Assembly (NCBI RefSeq): GCF_921293095.1
Contig: NW_025791658.1
Span: forward strand, 992,001 to 1,056,000
DNA length: 64,000 bases
Source: Ischnura elegans
Taxonomy: Eukaryota; Arthropoda; Insecta; Odonata; Coenagrionidae
Direction: 5' to 3'
Shown: piece by piece, positions 1-10,410 of the stretch
Numbering within the stretch: position 1 is the first letter of the stretch
How the letters are laid out: each line of letters opens with the position of its first letter
Made by a program: the position numbers and the translations under genes
The notes under the pieces: generated by a model
The model's database searches: none
What the model saw: the letters and a program-made list of their open reading frames with translations, nothing else
Told to the model about the DNA's origin: nothing

Positions 1-677
1 CTTGTCACGAATCAGCATCTTGCGAATAAAAACTGAGGGACGTAATACATTGTATATCTATCGGAGAATAGAATTTGTTGTATTGTTGTGATCCGATGAA
101 TTATCTTCCATTGCGGGTATTTGACTATTTTTTTTAGTTTGAGTTTATAGTGATCCAAATCCAATGAAGAAGTTTGTTTTGATTTCTTAATTATCCCGTG
201 AACAGTGTTTCATGGAGTCTTTCGTGTGCGTTTGCAAGAGCAAATCTATCCAGCAAGCCGCCGAATATATAAAAACTAAAAAATCTCGTCACATTTAAGA
301 GAATATTTTTCATACTATCCCTTCTAAGGCATTGCTATTGCGTGCTATTGCACATGCTGCTAATACTATATACAAATTTGGTCACCTGGCTAGAGTCTCG
401 TGTACTTAAGACCTTTTGAAGGCTCACTAAAGTACCTTGAAAGGTACCACGACCACATCCTTTTTCCTTGTGGACATCACACCTTGTGGATTGGCGCAAT
501 CGAACGTCTTTTGTCAAAATGCCGCGTAATTCATCCGGATAACCCTTAGAACTTTGCTTAGAGTCTCATAGTGCCTCGCGTGGTGGACTTCTCTAAACTT
601 GCCATGAAATAGATTAGCAGGACACACTCTCTGGCACAGAATACGTAAACCAATGATATTGCCCGATGATTTGAGAA
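1..677. other. No recognisable feature
   Basis: AT-rich sequence with only short antisense frames that lack any recognisable motif. I see no gene, repeat or transposon terminus here before the first MITE-A copy. Confidence 0.6.
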
Positions 678-679
678 TA

Positions 680-1347
680 GGGTAGTTTCCTTCATGAAAG
701 TAAACCAAAGGCATTGATTGCGATTCGTTACCCACCATTAGTCCATTCATAATTTACAAGTTATTTGGTTTTAGAAATCCCAGTTTAGACGAATGTTAAC
801 GGTCAATTTGAACATCATTTGAAAAAGGCCAGATTGGCGCCCATGCGATGCCACTCCACGTGACGTCACAGGGACCTAGTTTCTATACGCGTAGATAGGA
901 GTTTTATATCGTCTGAGATTACCAATGCATGCATGAGGCACAGAGCTCAGGGAAACATGTCTTAATAAACACCTATTACAATTGCCTAAGGTCGGAAAGT
1001 TTCCTTCGTTTGATAAGGTATTAATAATCCTTATTTAAGCCAAGTGCTACCTGCTAGCAGGGTACTCAGCTGCCTTATAGCATCCTGCATCGTATCAGCG
1101 CTCATAGCCTCGCCCCAAGGTCACCTCACACGACGGCAGCGGGAACCAGAATGGTGTCATACGGAGTTTTCCAAGCATTCATACTTAGCCGTCGCGTTTT
1201 TTCGCGCACTTGAAAATTTTCACACTTCATTCAATCACGAAAAATAGATGTCTTCATTAAAAAAAAAACTTAAAAGCGTGAAATTCGTCTTCCAGGAGTA
1301 ATAATCTATCGATTTAGGCAATGTAAAAAAATAATAGGAAACCACCC
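680..1347 (+). mobile_element. MITE-A, copy 1 (full length)
   Basis: Non-autonomous DNA transposon defined here by seven related copies in the window. It opens with GGGTAGTTTCCTTCAT and closes with the inverted counterpart GGAAACCACCC, each end flanked by TA. Its interior carries a conserved block with CACGTGACGTCACAGGG (about 855-875) and a second block ending in a GTAATAATC motif near the right terminus. There is no coding capacity. Terminal TA on both sides in every copy is compatible with a TA target duplication of Tc1/mariner type, but TA could also belong to the inverted repeat. Confidence 0.8.
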
Positions 1348-1960
1348 TATTCCACTGAATTTCGTGAACGTTGAGACGGCGAGCAGTAGATTTTCTGCAC
1401 CGCTTCCGAACATATTTCAAGCGTATGCACTTTGGGCTTTGTAAACTTCTTTCAAATTGATGATGAATTACAATCGAAGCAAGCATTTTGACCATGCAGA
1501 AACGTAATGACAGACAGCTGTTCACACGGAAATCGGGACGCCCATCGCCAATGGATACCGCGCCGATTGTCGTCTTGCCGATGAGTAGCTTATCCCAATA
1601 GTGCACAGCTTCCGATGTGTAGGATGCGCGTAATTAATTTTTTTTCTGGGCTTTAATTGACTTGCGCTACATTTCGATGCTAAATAAAGTTCAAATGGAT
1701 CCCTGTCTCCACTGCCCCGCTAATATTTTAGCCGACTTCTTGAATTTATCGACTTGAGGATTTGTGTGAGGTATGGCATTGAAAGACTTTTCAGTCACTT
1801 ACACGGGTTTAGTAAATTATTTTTCATTTTAGTATTTTGCTCAGAATGTTGATAACTTTTATCTCATTTTTCTCCTAAAGGTTGATTTTTTTATATTTTC
1901 TATATTTTCATGTTTTTTTTCGTACTATTTTGAATCTGTAATCAACCCTGAAAACTGACA
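1348..1960. other. No recognisable feature
   Basis: Mixed AT-rich sequence. An antisense frame crosses out of MITE-A into this stretch but has no recognisable motif. Confidence 0.6.
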
Positions 1961-1968
1961 GTCCGATA

Positions 1969-2267
1969 CAGTAGCGCAGCGAGGGGGGGTTTGGGGGTTA
2001 CCCCCCCCCCTATAGATCACAGAAATTTTTAAGTTTAATCTATATTAGCTGATTGGATTAATATTGCTCATAGAATAGTGTTAGGGTTAATAAAATATCC
2101 CTCTGAAAGCCGTAAAAATCACCATTTTGAACCATTTATCTTAATTTTTTCCCGGCGGAAGGCCTCCGTAGCTCCCGCTTACCCTGGCGGGTATGCAATA
2201 CCCCAAGCCCCTCAGTATTAGTTGCGCCTGAAACCCCCCCTAGCCTTAACTCCTAGCTGCGCCCCTG
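1969..2267 (+). mobile_element. hAT-like MITE, family B, copy 1
   Basis: A 299-bp element starting CAGTAGCGCAGC and ending GCTGCGCCCCTG, which are imperfect inverted termini. It is flanked on both sides by the exact 8-bp duplication GTCCGATA (1961-1968 and 2268-2275). Eight-bp target duplications with CAGNGGCG-type ends are typical of the hAT superfamily. The interior has G and C homopolymer runs that form a subterminal stem. No ORF is present. Related copies lie at 22934-23245 and 31228-31532, with a relic near 54.3 kb. Confidence 0.85.
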
Positions 2268-2462
2268 GTCCGATATATCGGAGGGGGTGCATTATTTAAA
2301 CTATCAGTTTTAAAAATTGCAGAAATAAGTTAAAATGAACCTCATTAACCGGAATAATTACTTTTGAAATGAATATTTGACAAAAATAACTTTGTGCTCC
2401 ACTGGGTTAATGCGACGCCGAGGGGAAAGGACATGAGACAAGCGATACACAATTACGCTACC

Positions 2463-2873
2463 TTGGTTTGACAAGGTTCTAACTGACCTTCAGCTGGTTT
2501 TGGGAAAAACATTGTCAAAGTTTTAAACTGCTCTAATTCTATTATTAATAAGAATTCATTTTTGATTTTTGGCACATACACTAGTGATCCACTAGATACA
2601 CTAGTTATACTGCTTTAAGAAAACATGTTATTTATTTTATTTTTTTACATTTTTATATGAGTAATAAAATAAGTAAAATGCAATTAGAACCTTGTCACAC
2701 CAAATATTAGTTTTTTCTCCTTGCAGTTGGAACTTTGTCACTGTTCTAAATCTGTTATTATTTTACATAGAGGAATAAAAACCAGTGCAGCACATAGAGA
2801 AACATAAACTTAGTTATCTTGAGTGCAAACACCAAATTTTGCAAAAATGTCGGTTAGAACCTTGTCAAACTAA
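2463..2873 (+). mobile_element. Short TIR element with subterminal repeats
   Basis: The two ends are 25-bp inverted repeats (left 2463-2487, right 2849-2873) sharing the core GTTTGACAAGGTTCTAAC with one or two mismatches. Partial copies of the same word (TTAGAACCTTGTCAC near 2685, and a weaker one near 2726) occur inside, like transposase-binding subterminal repeats. There is no ORF and no convincing target duplication, so the superfamily is unassigned. Confidence 0.65.
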
Positions 2874-3930
2874 GTTAGCGCATAGGGAAGCTAGTTTTTG
2901 CGTAGTACTGCATTCGGCGACTGCAACGCTTTCGCTATAAAAACAGCTGTACCCAAGTCTACTGATATTTGCACTTGCACACATAGGATTCATCATGCTT
3001 TTAAATCGAGTCGGATTCACTTCCCCACTCTGTTGGTAAACCTCTGTAATCAATGCTGGTGGCATGAATAAGACGAGCGTGCTTCCCCCGCTCTTTTCAA
3101 TGCAGGTCCACAGAGGGATGGGCGCGTCTCTTTTTTTAAAATGCAGAAAAAAGGCAGGATCTTATGTACAAAGTTATGGTATGTTTACGTACAAATTGAG
3201 GTCAGAGGACCTCTTTAAACACAACATTGGAAGTAATTACACTATCCTCTGTTAAACGCACATGACGACTCACACTCAAGTCTCCAGTTGATACATACGC
3301 GTATGTATCAACTGGAGACTTGAATGTGGAATCAACCGCATTTTGAAAAAAGTTATTAAAAGAATGCGAGATATTGTTGCAAACGAACAATACCGTTAAC
3401 GTCAGGAATATTTACCGTTTATATGTTCTGTTTTCAAGTATTTAAAAACCAATATCAGGAAAAAATAGCAATGTTTAGGAAGTAAGATATTCCGTCGCAT
3501 GTTTTCTGATGAATTCTGTGCATTTTGGTACCTCATTTGTAGAGTTTGGTTGCGTATAAGTTGAGAAAAAGGTATCTATACAGTAGAAATGATATAGAAG
3601 ATGGACTCATCAAAATTATCCGTATTTATTTATCTATGATAGGTATCAATGTTAAGCGCAGTGTAAAAAACAGTTCACTTTTTAGTTGATCGAGTCGCAG
3701 GCCGAAACAATGGTTCATATAGCTGCGCGAGTTCTACCCACGAATTAGCAACGGGCATGCACGCGTTGGCTATGACGGAGAGTGTGAAAGCAGACTCAAC
3801 AGCGATTTATTGATTTATTTATTTAATCAGTCACAGTTGATTCACGCTTTTGCTATAAATCAGTGTTATTGGTTTAAAGAAATCTATTTTTTAGACAGCG
3901 GTGGGAGGAGGTGTGATCAATTAGGTAATA
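2874..3930. other. Intergenic, no gene recognised
   Basis: Only the palindrome at 3277-3322 stands out. The short frames on both strands show no motif. Confidence 0.5.
3277..3322. repeat. 46-bp perfect spacerless palindrome
   Basis: The left arm CAAGTCTCCAGTTGATAC... (23 nt) is followed at once by its exact reverse complement, with the centre between 3299 and 3300 (ACGCGT). A few further outward bases also pair. It could form a hairpin in either strand. No flanking duplication was seen that would make it a transposon. Confidence 0.85.
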
Positions 3931-4538
3931 GGGTACAGTTTCCTTCATTAAAGAAAACGAAATGAATTGATTGCGATTCCTTACCCACCATTAGTGTATT
4001 CTTAATATGCAAATTATTCGGTTTTAGAAAAACCGGTTTAGACGAATGGCAACGGTCAATTTTATACTCATTTAAAAAAGGCCAGATTGGCGCCCATGCG
4101 ATGCCATTCCACGTGACGTCACAGGGACCTAGTTTCTATACGAGAGGATGGGAGTTTTACATGGTCTGAGATTGCCAATGCATGTATGAGGCACAGAGGT
4201 CAGGGAAACATCTCTCAATAATCACCTGTTAATATTGCCAATGGTCGGAAAGTTTCCTTCGTTTGATCAGGCATTGATAATCCTCATTTAAGCCAAGCGC
4301 TACCAGCTAGCTGGGTATTCTGCTACCCGCTCAAGCAGGGGGAATCAGAACGACGTCACACGGGCTTTTCCCACCATTCGTACACAGCCGTCGCGTTTTC
4401 GCGCGCTTGAAAATTTTCACTTTTCATTTAATCACGAAAAATATAGATATCGTCATTAAAAATGTAAAAGCGTGAAATACGTACTCCAGGGGTAATAATC
4501 TTTCGATTTATGCAATAAAAAATAATAGAAAACCACCC
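3931..4538 (+). mobile_element. MITE-A, copy 2
   Basis: Same family and orientation as the copy at 680. It starts GGGTACAGTTTCC after TA and ends AACCACCC before TA. It shares the ACGTGACGTCACAGGG block and the subterminal AATCTTTCGATTTA block. It is slightly shorter through internal deletions. Confidence 0.8.
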
Positions 4539-4667
4539 TATCATATGCTAAGATATTTTGTCTCGTATTACGGACTTCAGAAATCAGATCGAAGTGGAGG
4601 GTGCTGACCGAAGATTTGTGGTATCTTATCTCAAGATATCTTTATTTCACTCCTGTTTATTGTACTC

Positions 4668-5160
4668 CAAGGCCGTAGCCAGGAAATATTTTCGGGGGGT
4701 TTATGGAATAGTAGACAAACATAAAATCATTTTTATAGCATAAATAAAATAGCGTACACTGTTAAACATACATAATCATTATAAACCCTTACAGGAAAAT
4801 ATAAAAATAGTATTATCAAATTGAATTTAGCCTTCTAGTTTTTTTTTGCAGTGACCAAATGAACAAACTCCTCGGTGTCGATTTCAATTCTGCGGTCCCT
4901 CAGGAGGCTCATAAGTCACTCGTCTCTCCACTAATTCACAGCACTATAACTTCACGCACTGCATTACAACTACGCACACTGCACCTACAAATTTGCTTGG
5001 ATAATTATTGACTTAAGTCGCATTGGACTACTAGATGTCCCCTCGCCGCTATATAATATCGTCGTGTGAGCACCAAGCGAGCATGAAGTATCTATTTAAT
5101 TTTCTTCATTTCGGGGGGGGGATCAAGGGGGATTGATCCCCCCCCCTGGCTACGGCCTTG
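4668..5160 (+). mobile_element. hAT-like non-autonomous element, perfect TIR and TSD
   Basis: A 493-bp element with perfect 16-bp terminal inverted repeats, CAAGGCCGTAGCCAGG at the left and its exact complement at the right end. It lies between two exact 8-bp direct repeats TTGTACTC (4660-4667 and 5161-5168). The duplication length points to hAT. The subterminal regions contain G/C runs that pair with each other. No transposase is encoded. The intact ends suggest fairly recent mobilisation by a source elsewhere. Confidence 0.88.
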
Positions 5161-5434
5161 TTGTACTCCTTCATCGTGTGGAGTTTGGTGGACATTCTGA
5201 ATGGAAAAAGTACGCGAAATCTGAAATTCTCCTCGTGATTAGATATCGCATCGAACGTGAAACGCTGTTTGAACGCTATTTTTCCATATTCCCCTCGTTT
5301 GTACCAAATACCCGCCGCAGCATAACTGCAAATGATGCCACAGTGTGTTAAAAGTCAGTTTTCATCATAAACAAGAGAGAACTGGTTCCTTCCCTTGCAT
5401 GACTTAGGAAAGCTCGTAATGAGACACTATGTGA

Positions 5435-6709
5435 ACACCTATAAGTGAACACCTTGAAAATCGGAATCTATTTGACCCTTATCAGTCTGGTTTTCGTAAG
5501 TGTTTCAGTACCCAAACTGCACTGCTTAAAGTAACTGATGATATTAGACTAGCAATTGAAAACAAAATGGTCACTATTATTGTTTTGTTTGACTTCAGTA
5601 AGGCCTTCGATCGTGTCGATCATACTAAGATTCTTTTAAAACTTAAGTCTCTGAAATTATCTAGTAGCGTGCTGAACTGGTTTCTGTCTTACCTTCATGG
5701 TAGGAAACAAGCAGTCAAGGGACATGACGGGAAATTGTCAGAATGGAATTCTGTCACACTTGGAGTTCCCCAGGGTTCGGTACTTGGGCCACTTCTTTTC
5801 TCAATTTACATTCTAGATTTGCCTCAGCAACTGAAATATTGTAGATGTATGCTTTATGCAGACGACTTACAGATTTACTACCACTGTAAACCCCAAGAAA
5901 TTGCAGAGGCCGTAAGCAAAGTGAATTCTGACGTGCTAAAACTGCATTCTTGGGCTGCATCAAATAATTTCATTTTAAATGGTGCCAAAACTAAAGCCCT
6001 AATTATGGGAGGCACACGTATGCTTCAGCATATTGATTTGGACCAAATACCAAAAATAAAGGTTGATAATCATGAAATTATTTATTCCCAGAATGCTCGT
6101 AATCTTGGTGTCACTATTAGTAATAATATTTCCTGGAAAGATAACGTATCCCAAATCTCAAACAGAATAAATTCCACAATATATCAGTTGAAAATATATA
6201 AACATTTACTTCCTATGGACACCAGAAAGAAACTTATTTCCACGTTGATATTTCCTCATCTAGATTATTGCTGCTTAGTTTATTATGACCTTACTGAGGA
6301 ACTAAACCTTAAGCTCCAATGGCTAATGCATTCATGTGCCAGATTTATTTATGGTAAACGGAAGTTTGAACACATCAGTCCCCACCTTCGGGAACTTGGA
6401 TGGCTACCAGTTTCTCTTAGGAGAAAATATCTCCTGGGATTGTTCATTTTTAAATTAATACGTAATCATAAGCCAGCTTATCTGTATGATATGTTTCCCA
6501 TAAGACAGACTACTGAATCCTCATTAAAAATTAGACGACAAGTTTATTTTTACTTTCCACCACACAAAAGTCATGTATATGGAAAATCTTTTGTTGTAAG
6601 TGCAATAAAATTATGGCATTCTCTGCCAACTAACTTAACCCAAGTGAAATCAATAGAATCTTTTAAATATAAATACTGGAAATATCTTTATAAAACTTTT
6701 TCTTTGTAA
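5435..6709 (+). CDS. LINE reverse transcriptase, N-terminally truncated
   Basis: RNA-directed DNA polymerase of a non-LTR retrotransposon; it would copy element RNA at a nicked target. The frame is open from just after a stop at 5432-5434 to the TAA at 6707-6709. The first methionine is at 5567, but the sequence upstream already reads as RT fingers (NLFDPYQSGFRK), so that ATG is probably not the ancestral start. Counted from 5567, motif A is FDFSKAFDRVDH (residues 8-19), motif B is GVPQGSVLGPLLF (66-78) and the catalytic YADD is at 97-100. A CR1/Jockey-type thumb and C-terminal region follow (RELGWLPVSLRRKY). The endonuclease is absent. The open frame suggests a fairly recent dead-on-arrival copy rather than an active element. 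Confidence 0.85.
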   Translation, partial: TPISEHLENRNLFDPYQSGFRKCFSTQTALLKVTDDIRLAIENKMVTIIVLFDFSKAFDRVDHTKILLKLKSLKLSSSVLNWFLSYLHGRKQAVKGHDGKLSEWNSVTLGVPQGSVLGPLLFSIYILDLPQQLKYCRCMLYADDLQIYYHCKPQEIAEAVSKVNSDVLKLHSWAASNNFILNGAKTKALIMGGTRMLQHIDLDQIPKIKVDNHEIIYSQNARNLGVTISNNISWKDNVSQISNRINSTIYQLKIYKHLLPMDTRKKLISTLIFPHLDYCCLVYYDLTEELNLKLQWLMHSCARFIYGKRKFEHISPHLRELGWLPVSLRRKYLLGLFIFKLIRNHKPAYLYDMFPIRQTTESSLKIRRQVYFYFPPHKSHVYGKSFVVSAIKLWHSLPTNLTQVKSIESFKYKYWKYLYKTFSL

Positions 6710-6893
6710 AAGTCTTTCCCACCTTTGTATATTCTTGAACACTATTAAATAATATCATATGTAATGTAAATGTGCACATCTATAATATTATTATTTGTAT
6801 TCACTAGTGCCGACTGATATATTATAATGTAAATGTATTGTTTTTTTAAGGTGGCTTTGCCACAGAAAATAAATAAATATATTATTATTATTA
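5435..6893 (+). mobile_element. 5'-truncated CR1/Jockey-type LINE
   Basis: The element holds the reverse-transcriptase frame plus a 3' untranslated region of about 180 bp. It ends after GTGGCTTTGCCACAG, AAATAAATAAATA and a short TTA repeat (about 6870-6893), as do CR1-like LINEs that end in short tandem repeats rather than long poly(A). The endonuclease and the first part of the RT are missing, as expected for incomplete target-primed reverse transcription. No target duplication could be defined. Confidence 0.8.
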
Positions 6894-6904
6894 TGTGAGT
6901 ACAC

Positions 6905-7051
6905 ACAGTATGTTGGCTTGGTGGTTAAGTTGAGGATATAGCAATATGAAGTCGGATGATTCGAACCTCTGTGATGAATTTGTTTCTGAGACATAAGATG
7001 GCAGGAACATATTTTTCTTACCCTCTTTAACGAATATTGACCAGTTCTGTC
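6905..7051 (+). repeat. tRNA-derived SINE-like head
   Basis: About 6912-6980 reads like a polymerase III promoter: an A-box-like TGGCTTGGTGGTTAAG and a B-box-like GATTCGAACCT spaced as in a tRNA. It does not fold as a full tRNA. The following body (AGACATAAGATGGCAGGAAC...) recurs at about 8085-8165, and both are followed by the same downstream sequence. Confidence 0.5.
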
Positions 7052-7676
7052 CCGGGCGGCTTCATCAATTAGGCACAGTAGGCACTGTGCCTAAGGCCTA
7101 CGAAAGCCAGAACATAAAGTGAAAACAAGTTCAGAATGCCAGTAAAATTTAATAATGTTTGTATTATAGTAACTATATATAATCGTGTGAGATGAGCACC
7201 TGAGCAAGTCAAGCTGCTTTGCTGTAGATCTGTAAATTACAGTGTGTTAACTTTTCGGCTCTTTGTTGATAGCAAATTCACATATGGCGTCCTCCAATGT
7301 CATTTCCCTCATCGAATCCTTTTAAATTGAAAGTGATGCCAGGGAGGATAGTCGTGTATTGTCCCTTCGTTGACCGAAGATACGCTTTTATCAATTAGAG
7401 TTTATAAAAGGAAACTTACTTTATTTTTTTTCTTAATTTTAAGAAAAAAGAATCACACGATTAACGATAAACAACGAATGCGAAGCGCATGATGTAACAC
7501 CGGAATCACTACGTCATCACTGCATAGGGTCTGCATACTATAACTAACAATGCGGAAAGTTCATTTAGATTTCAAATCGCAAAAAAGTGTGGGTGTATTA
7601 TTGAAAAATATTGAAAATTAAGTCGGGGAGGGCCTGCGACTTTGAAAGTGCCTACGACGACCTTAAAACGGCCCTG
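7052..7676 (+). mobile_element. hAT-like MITE inserted in the SINE-like repeat
   Basis: The left end CCGGGCGGC and the right end GGCCCTG are imperfect inverted termini. GGCAC/GTGCC words repeat just inside both ends. The flanks GTTCTGTC and CTGCTCTC are an eroded 8-bp duplication (5/8). The repeat copy at about 8085-8440 reads straight through this point (CAGCTGTCG), so it serves as an empty site. No ORF. Confidence 0.55.
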
Positions 7677-7985
7677 CTGCTCTCGTTATCAAATTTTTCA
7701 TGACGAAAATTCATTTTGTATTCCACGGATATCGTCATTCGAAACAAAGTCTCATTTCAAGAAGAATTTGGGAAATATTAGAGACATTTATTCTTGTCCA
7801 TCACGTTCTTTTTCGTATCACCCGAGTGCTATATTGTTTTCAGTAATACGTAGACACCCACGAGACCCACTTAACTCATGGGGCCGGGTCGGTGAAATAT
7901 TAGAAGGTTGGCTCATGCAGCAACCTGCATCCTTAGCCTTCACGGCTCGTAGAGACTTGGGAAAGTTCGTAATGAACCACTATTG
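7677..7985 (+). repeat. SINE-like repeat body, copy a
   Basis: Continuation of the repeat begun at 6905, after the inserted element. It shares CATTTTGTATTCCACGG, ATCGTCATTCGAAAC and the GGGTCGGTGAAA block with 8185-8440, and its last block with 25577-25700. A word from its end also occurs at 5392-5430, just before the LINE. An open frame here (7642-7986) has no protein motif and is treated as chance. Confidence 0.6.
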
Positions 7986-8019
7986 AAAACAGCGAGTGGG
8001 TTAAGGCAGATTTTAAGGC

Positions 8020-8440
8020 AGTTAGCGGTAAGGCAGATTATTTTTCACGGCAGCAATTTGAAGTTGGAGATTCAAATTTCTCCGAAAAAAAATTTATTTC
8101 CGAAGCATATGATGGCAGTACTATATATTTTTCTTATCCACTGTAACGCATATTAATCACAGCTGTCGTTTATAAAATTTTGAATGGCGTAAATTCATTT
8201 TGTATTCCACGGTAATCGTCATTCGAAACAAAATCTCATTTTATGAAGAATTTGGAAAATTATCCATACATTTATTCTTCTCCATCACGTTCTTTTTCGT
8301 ACTCTACGAATGTTCTTTCGTCTTCAATAATATGTAGACAGCAATGGCTCCCAATAAAACTAATGTAGCCGGGTCGGTGAAAACGTGGGAGGTTGGAGGT
8401 CGTGAAGCAACTTATATCCTTAGCCTTAACGGCACCAAGA
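8020..8440 (+). repeat. SINE-like repeat body, copy b (uninterrupted)
   Basis: Direct repeat of 6970-7050 joined to 7677-7950, without the inserted MITE. The B-box equivalent is decayed. The end is near the CTTAACGGC word at about 8425. Confidence 0.6.
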
Positions 8441-9265
8441 GTCGACAAGGACGGACGCGACAGAGCTATCGAAGCAGGAGTCAAACTCCAAGATCAAATG
8501 CACAATCAGAATTAAGATAGGCGAATGGAATGCACTGAAGAAACTCACGTCCACACTCACGTTGGGGCGTCGGAGTGTTTTCTTTCGGGCTCCGTGGCGA
8601 AGTTTTTTTCCTACCGTTAGATTCACATTATGTCTTGCCGTTTATGTCCCACTAATACTTAGTTCAGTAGCCGATTGCGTCTATGCTGTGATTAGTAGAT
8701 GTGGTATAGTTCTGTGAGAGATCGAGTCCGCAGTAATTACACGTTTTCCAATTTTTAAAAGAGGCATTCTTATAAGCATAAGAGTTATAACATACCAAGG
8801 GAAGCATGCAAATATATCAAGCATTCGCTAAACATAAGCTAGTAGTTGATAATATAAGCTATAGTTAGTATTGACAAATGCAGTGAGTTATTAACTGTAA
8901 ATCCAGAGCCTATTTTACTTGGTCCGTGTAAAGTTATTGTAGAGATAAACTGTAAAGTGTTGTGAGGTGTTGGGGATGTCGCGTGACAACTGAATTCTCA
9001 AGCGATTAATTCTTTGTTGAAATGTTAAACTCTTACATTGCATAACCTTCTGGACAGTTGACTGTAGAGTGAATTTTTATTACCTTTTTCTGTTATCTTA
9101 TTACGTTCTCACTAACGGTTCGTATGCGACGCATTACGGCCTCCGCTTCCTCCACCATTTGAAGGACAATGTCCTCGAAGTTCGGCGGAAAACAGATGAT
9201 CAGGATGACATAAAACCTTATCTTTCATTTTTCAACTACCAGTGTGTGTATGGCATATTACACAA
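8441..9265. other. No recognisable feature
   Basis: Moderately AT-rich. No repeat partner or coding motif was found by eye. Confidence 0.5.
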
Positions 9266-9267
9266 TA

Positions 9268-9483
9268 GGGTGGTTTCCTATTATTTTTATTTGCCTAAGT
9301 CGGAAGGTAATTACTCATGGAATATGTGTTTCACACTTTTAGATTTTTAAATTACGAAATCTATTTTTCGCGATTCAATGATAAGTGAAAATTTTCAAGC
9401 GCGCGAAAACGCGACGGCTAAGTATGAATGCTGGGAAAAGCCCGTGTGACGCATTTCTGGTTCCCGCTGTCGCCATGTGAGGT
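9268..9483 (-). mobile_element. MITE-A, copy 5 (terminal fragment)
   Basis: Reverse-orientation fragment. TA plus GGGTGGTTTCC opens it, followed by the complement of the subterminal blocks of copies 1-4 (AAATTTTC..GCGCGCGAAAACGCGACGG). It breaks off at about 9483, where Penelope-like sequence begins. Confidence 0.75.
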
Positions 9484-9781
9484 AAAAGAATAATTTCAAC
9501 AGAGACACCGGCATTAAAATTATCCGTACTTGGCAACCCGTGGTGAGAAAAAACAAGCCGCAATCCACCCCCTCCCCCCAACCTCCCGCTCCTCTCCCCC
9601 CACCAACTGACACAGATACCTATATAAAAGATTATAAGTTCTCATCTCTTCATAATCCCTTGAAAAAGCGACCAGCATCGGTGGGGAAACGTTGGGGCCA
9701 CCCAAAGAATTGACGCGGCGACATAGCCCATATGTTTTTAATCACCATGACGATCACCCGCGAAAGTTTTAACGAAGATTA
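9484..9781 (+). mobile_element. Penelope-like element family 1, 3' fragment
   Basis: Same family as the element at 38604-41735 (there on the other strand). It starts in the last codons of the GIY-YIG region (NNFNRDTGIKI, TWQPV) and continues through the pyrimidine-rich tail and the GTTGGGGCCACCCAAAG block. It ends with ATGACGATCACCCGCGAAAG and TTTTAACGAAG, which is the family's pseudo-LTR end and again contains the ORF start codon (about 9768). It is joined directly to piggyBac-like sequence. Confidence 0.8.
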
Positions 9782-10361
9782 ATTGACTTTGTTTGCGTGA
9801 AGCCGTAATATTTCGCCCGTGGTTCTTTTCCAGTTTAATGCTTAGTGGTTCTGTTATTTCAAAAAACAACTGCTCGATGGAGAAAAAGACTTCTTTCAAT
9901 GTTTTGAGGACGAAAAGTCCTCTGTAGCTACCGGCACCATTATCTTAGCTCACTTTGTGCGATGATTCTTTGGAGGAAAGAACCGTTCATTGAAGGTACC
10001 GTGACCCATTTGCCATCCGGGAATTTGAATGTTGTGCTTGGAGCATTGCTTTTGTGTGATTTCCATGGTTTAAATAGTTGAAATTGAGCGTAATAAAAAA
10101 CATTACGCGTTTTACGGCGGTACGTCATTTGTTGCAACTTTTTCATAAAAAACTGTAGGTTTTCATTATTAAAATATAAATTTAAAAATTAGCAATAAAT
10201 GTTGTTCAACTCATTCATAAAGAAGATAAAAGTCCATTTTTATTGAAATACACATCGATATAAATATATTTTTGATGCTGATGATTTAAAAAAAATACGA
10301 ATTTATTAAAAATGGCTGGATTTCTACGTGGGGATTTAAAATTAGCATCCGTCACTCAAAG
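9782..10361 (+). mobile_element. piggyBac-like MITE, copy a (5' truncated)
   Basis: Matches the complete copy at 21855-22530 from AATTGACTTT to ACTCAAAGTG. The 5' end was lost at the junction with the Penelope fragment, and the right-hand TTAA has decayed to ATAA. Both copies contain the hairpin GAGGACGAAAAGTCCTC. Confidence 0.7.
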
Positions 10362-10410
10362 TGATAATCCACGAATTCACTTCCTATACCGCTCTAGACA
10401 CACGCTATTG

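Noticed and set aside
9906..9922. GGACGAAA in the piggyBac-like MITE hairpin as a hammerhead ribozyme
   Set aside because: It resembles stem II plus GAAA of a hammerhead, but no CUGANGA precedes it on either strand, and the sequence is explained by the simple hairpin GAGGACGAAAAGTCCTC.
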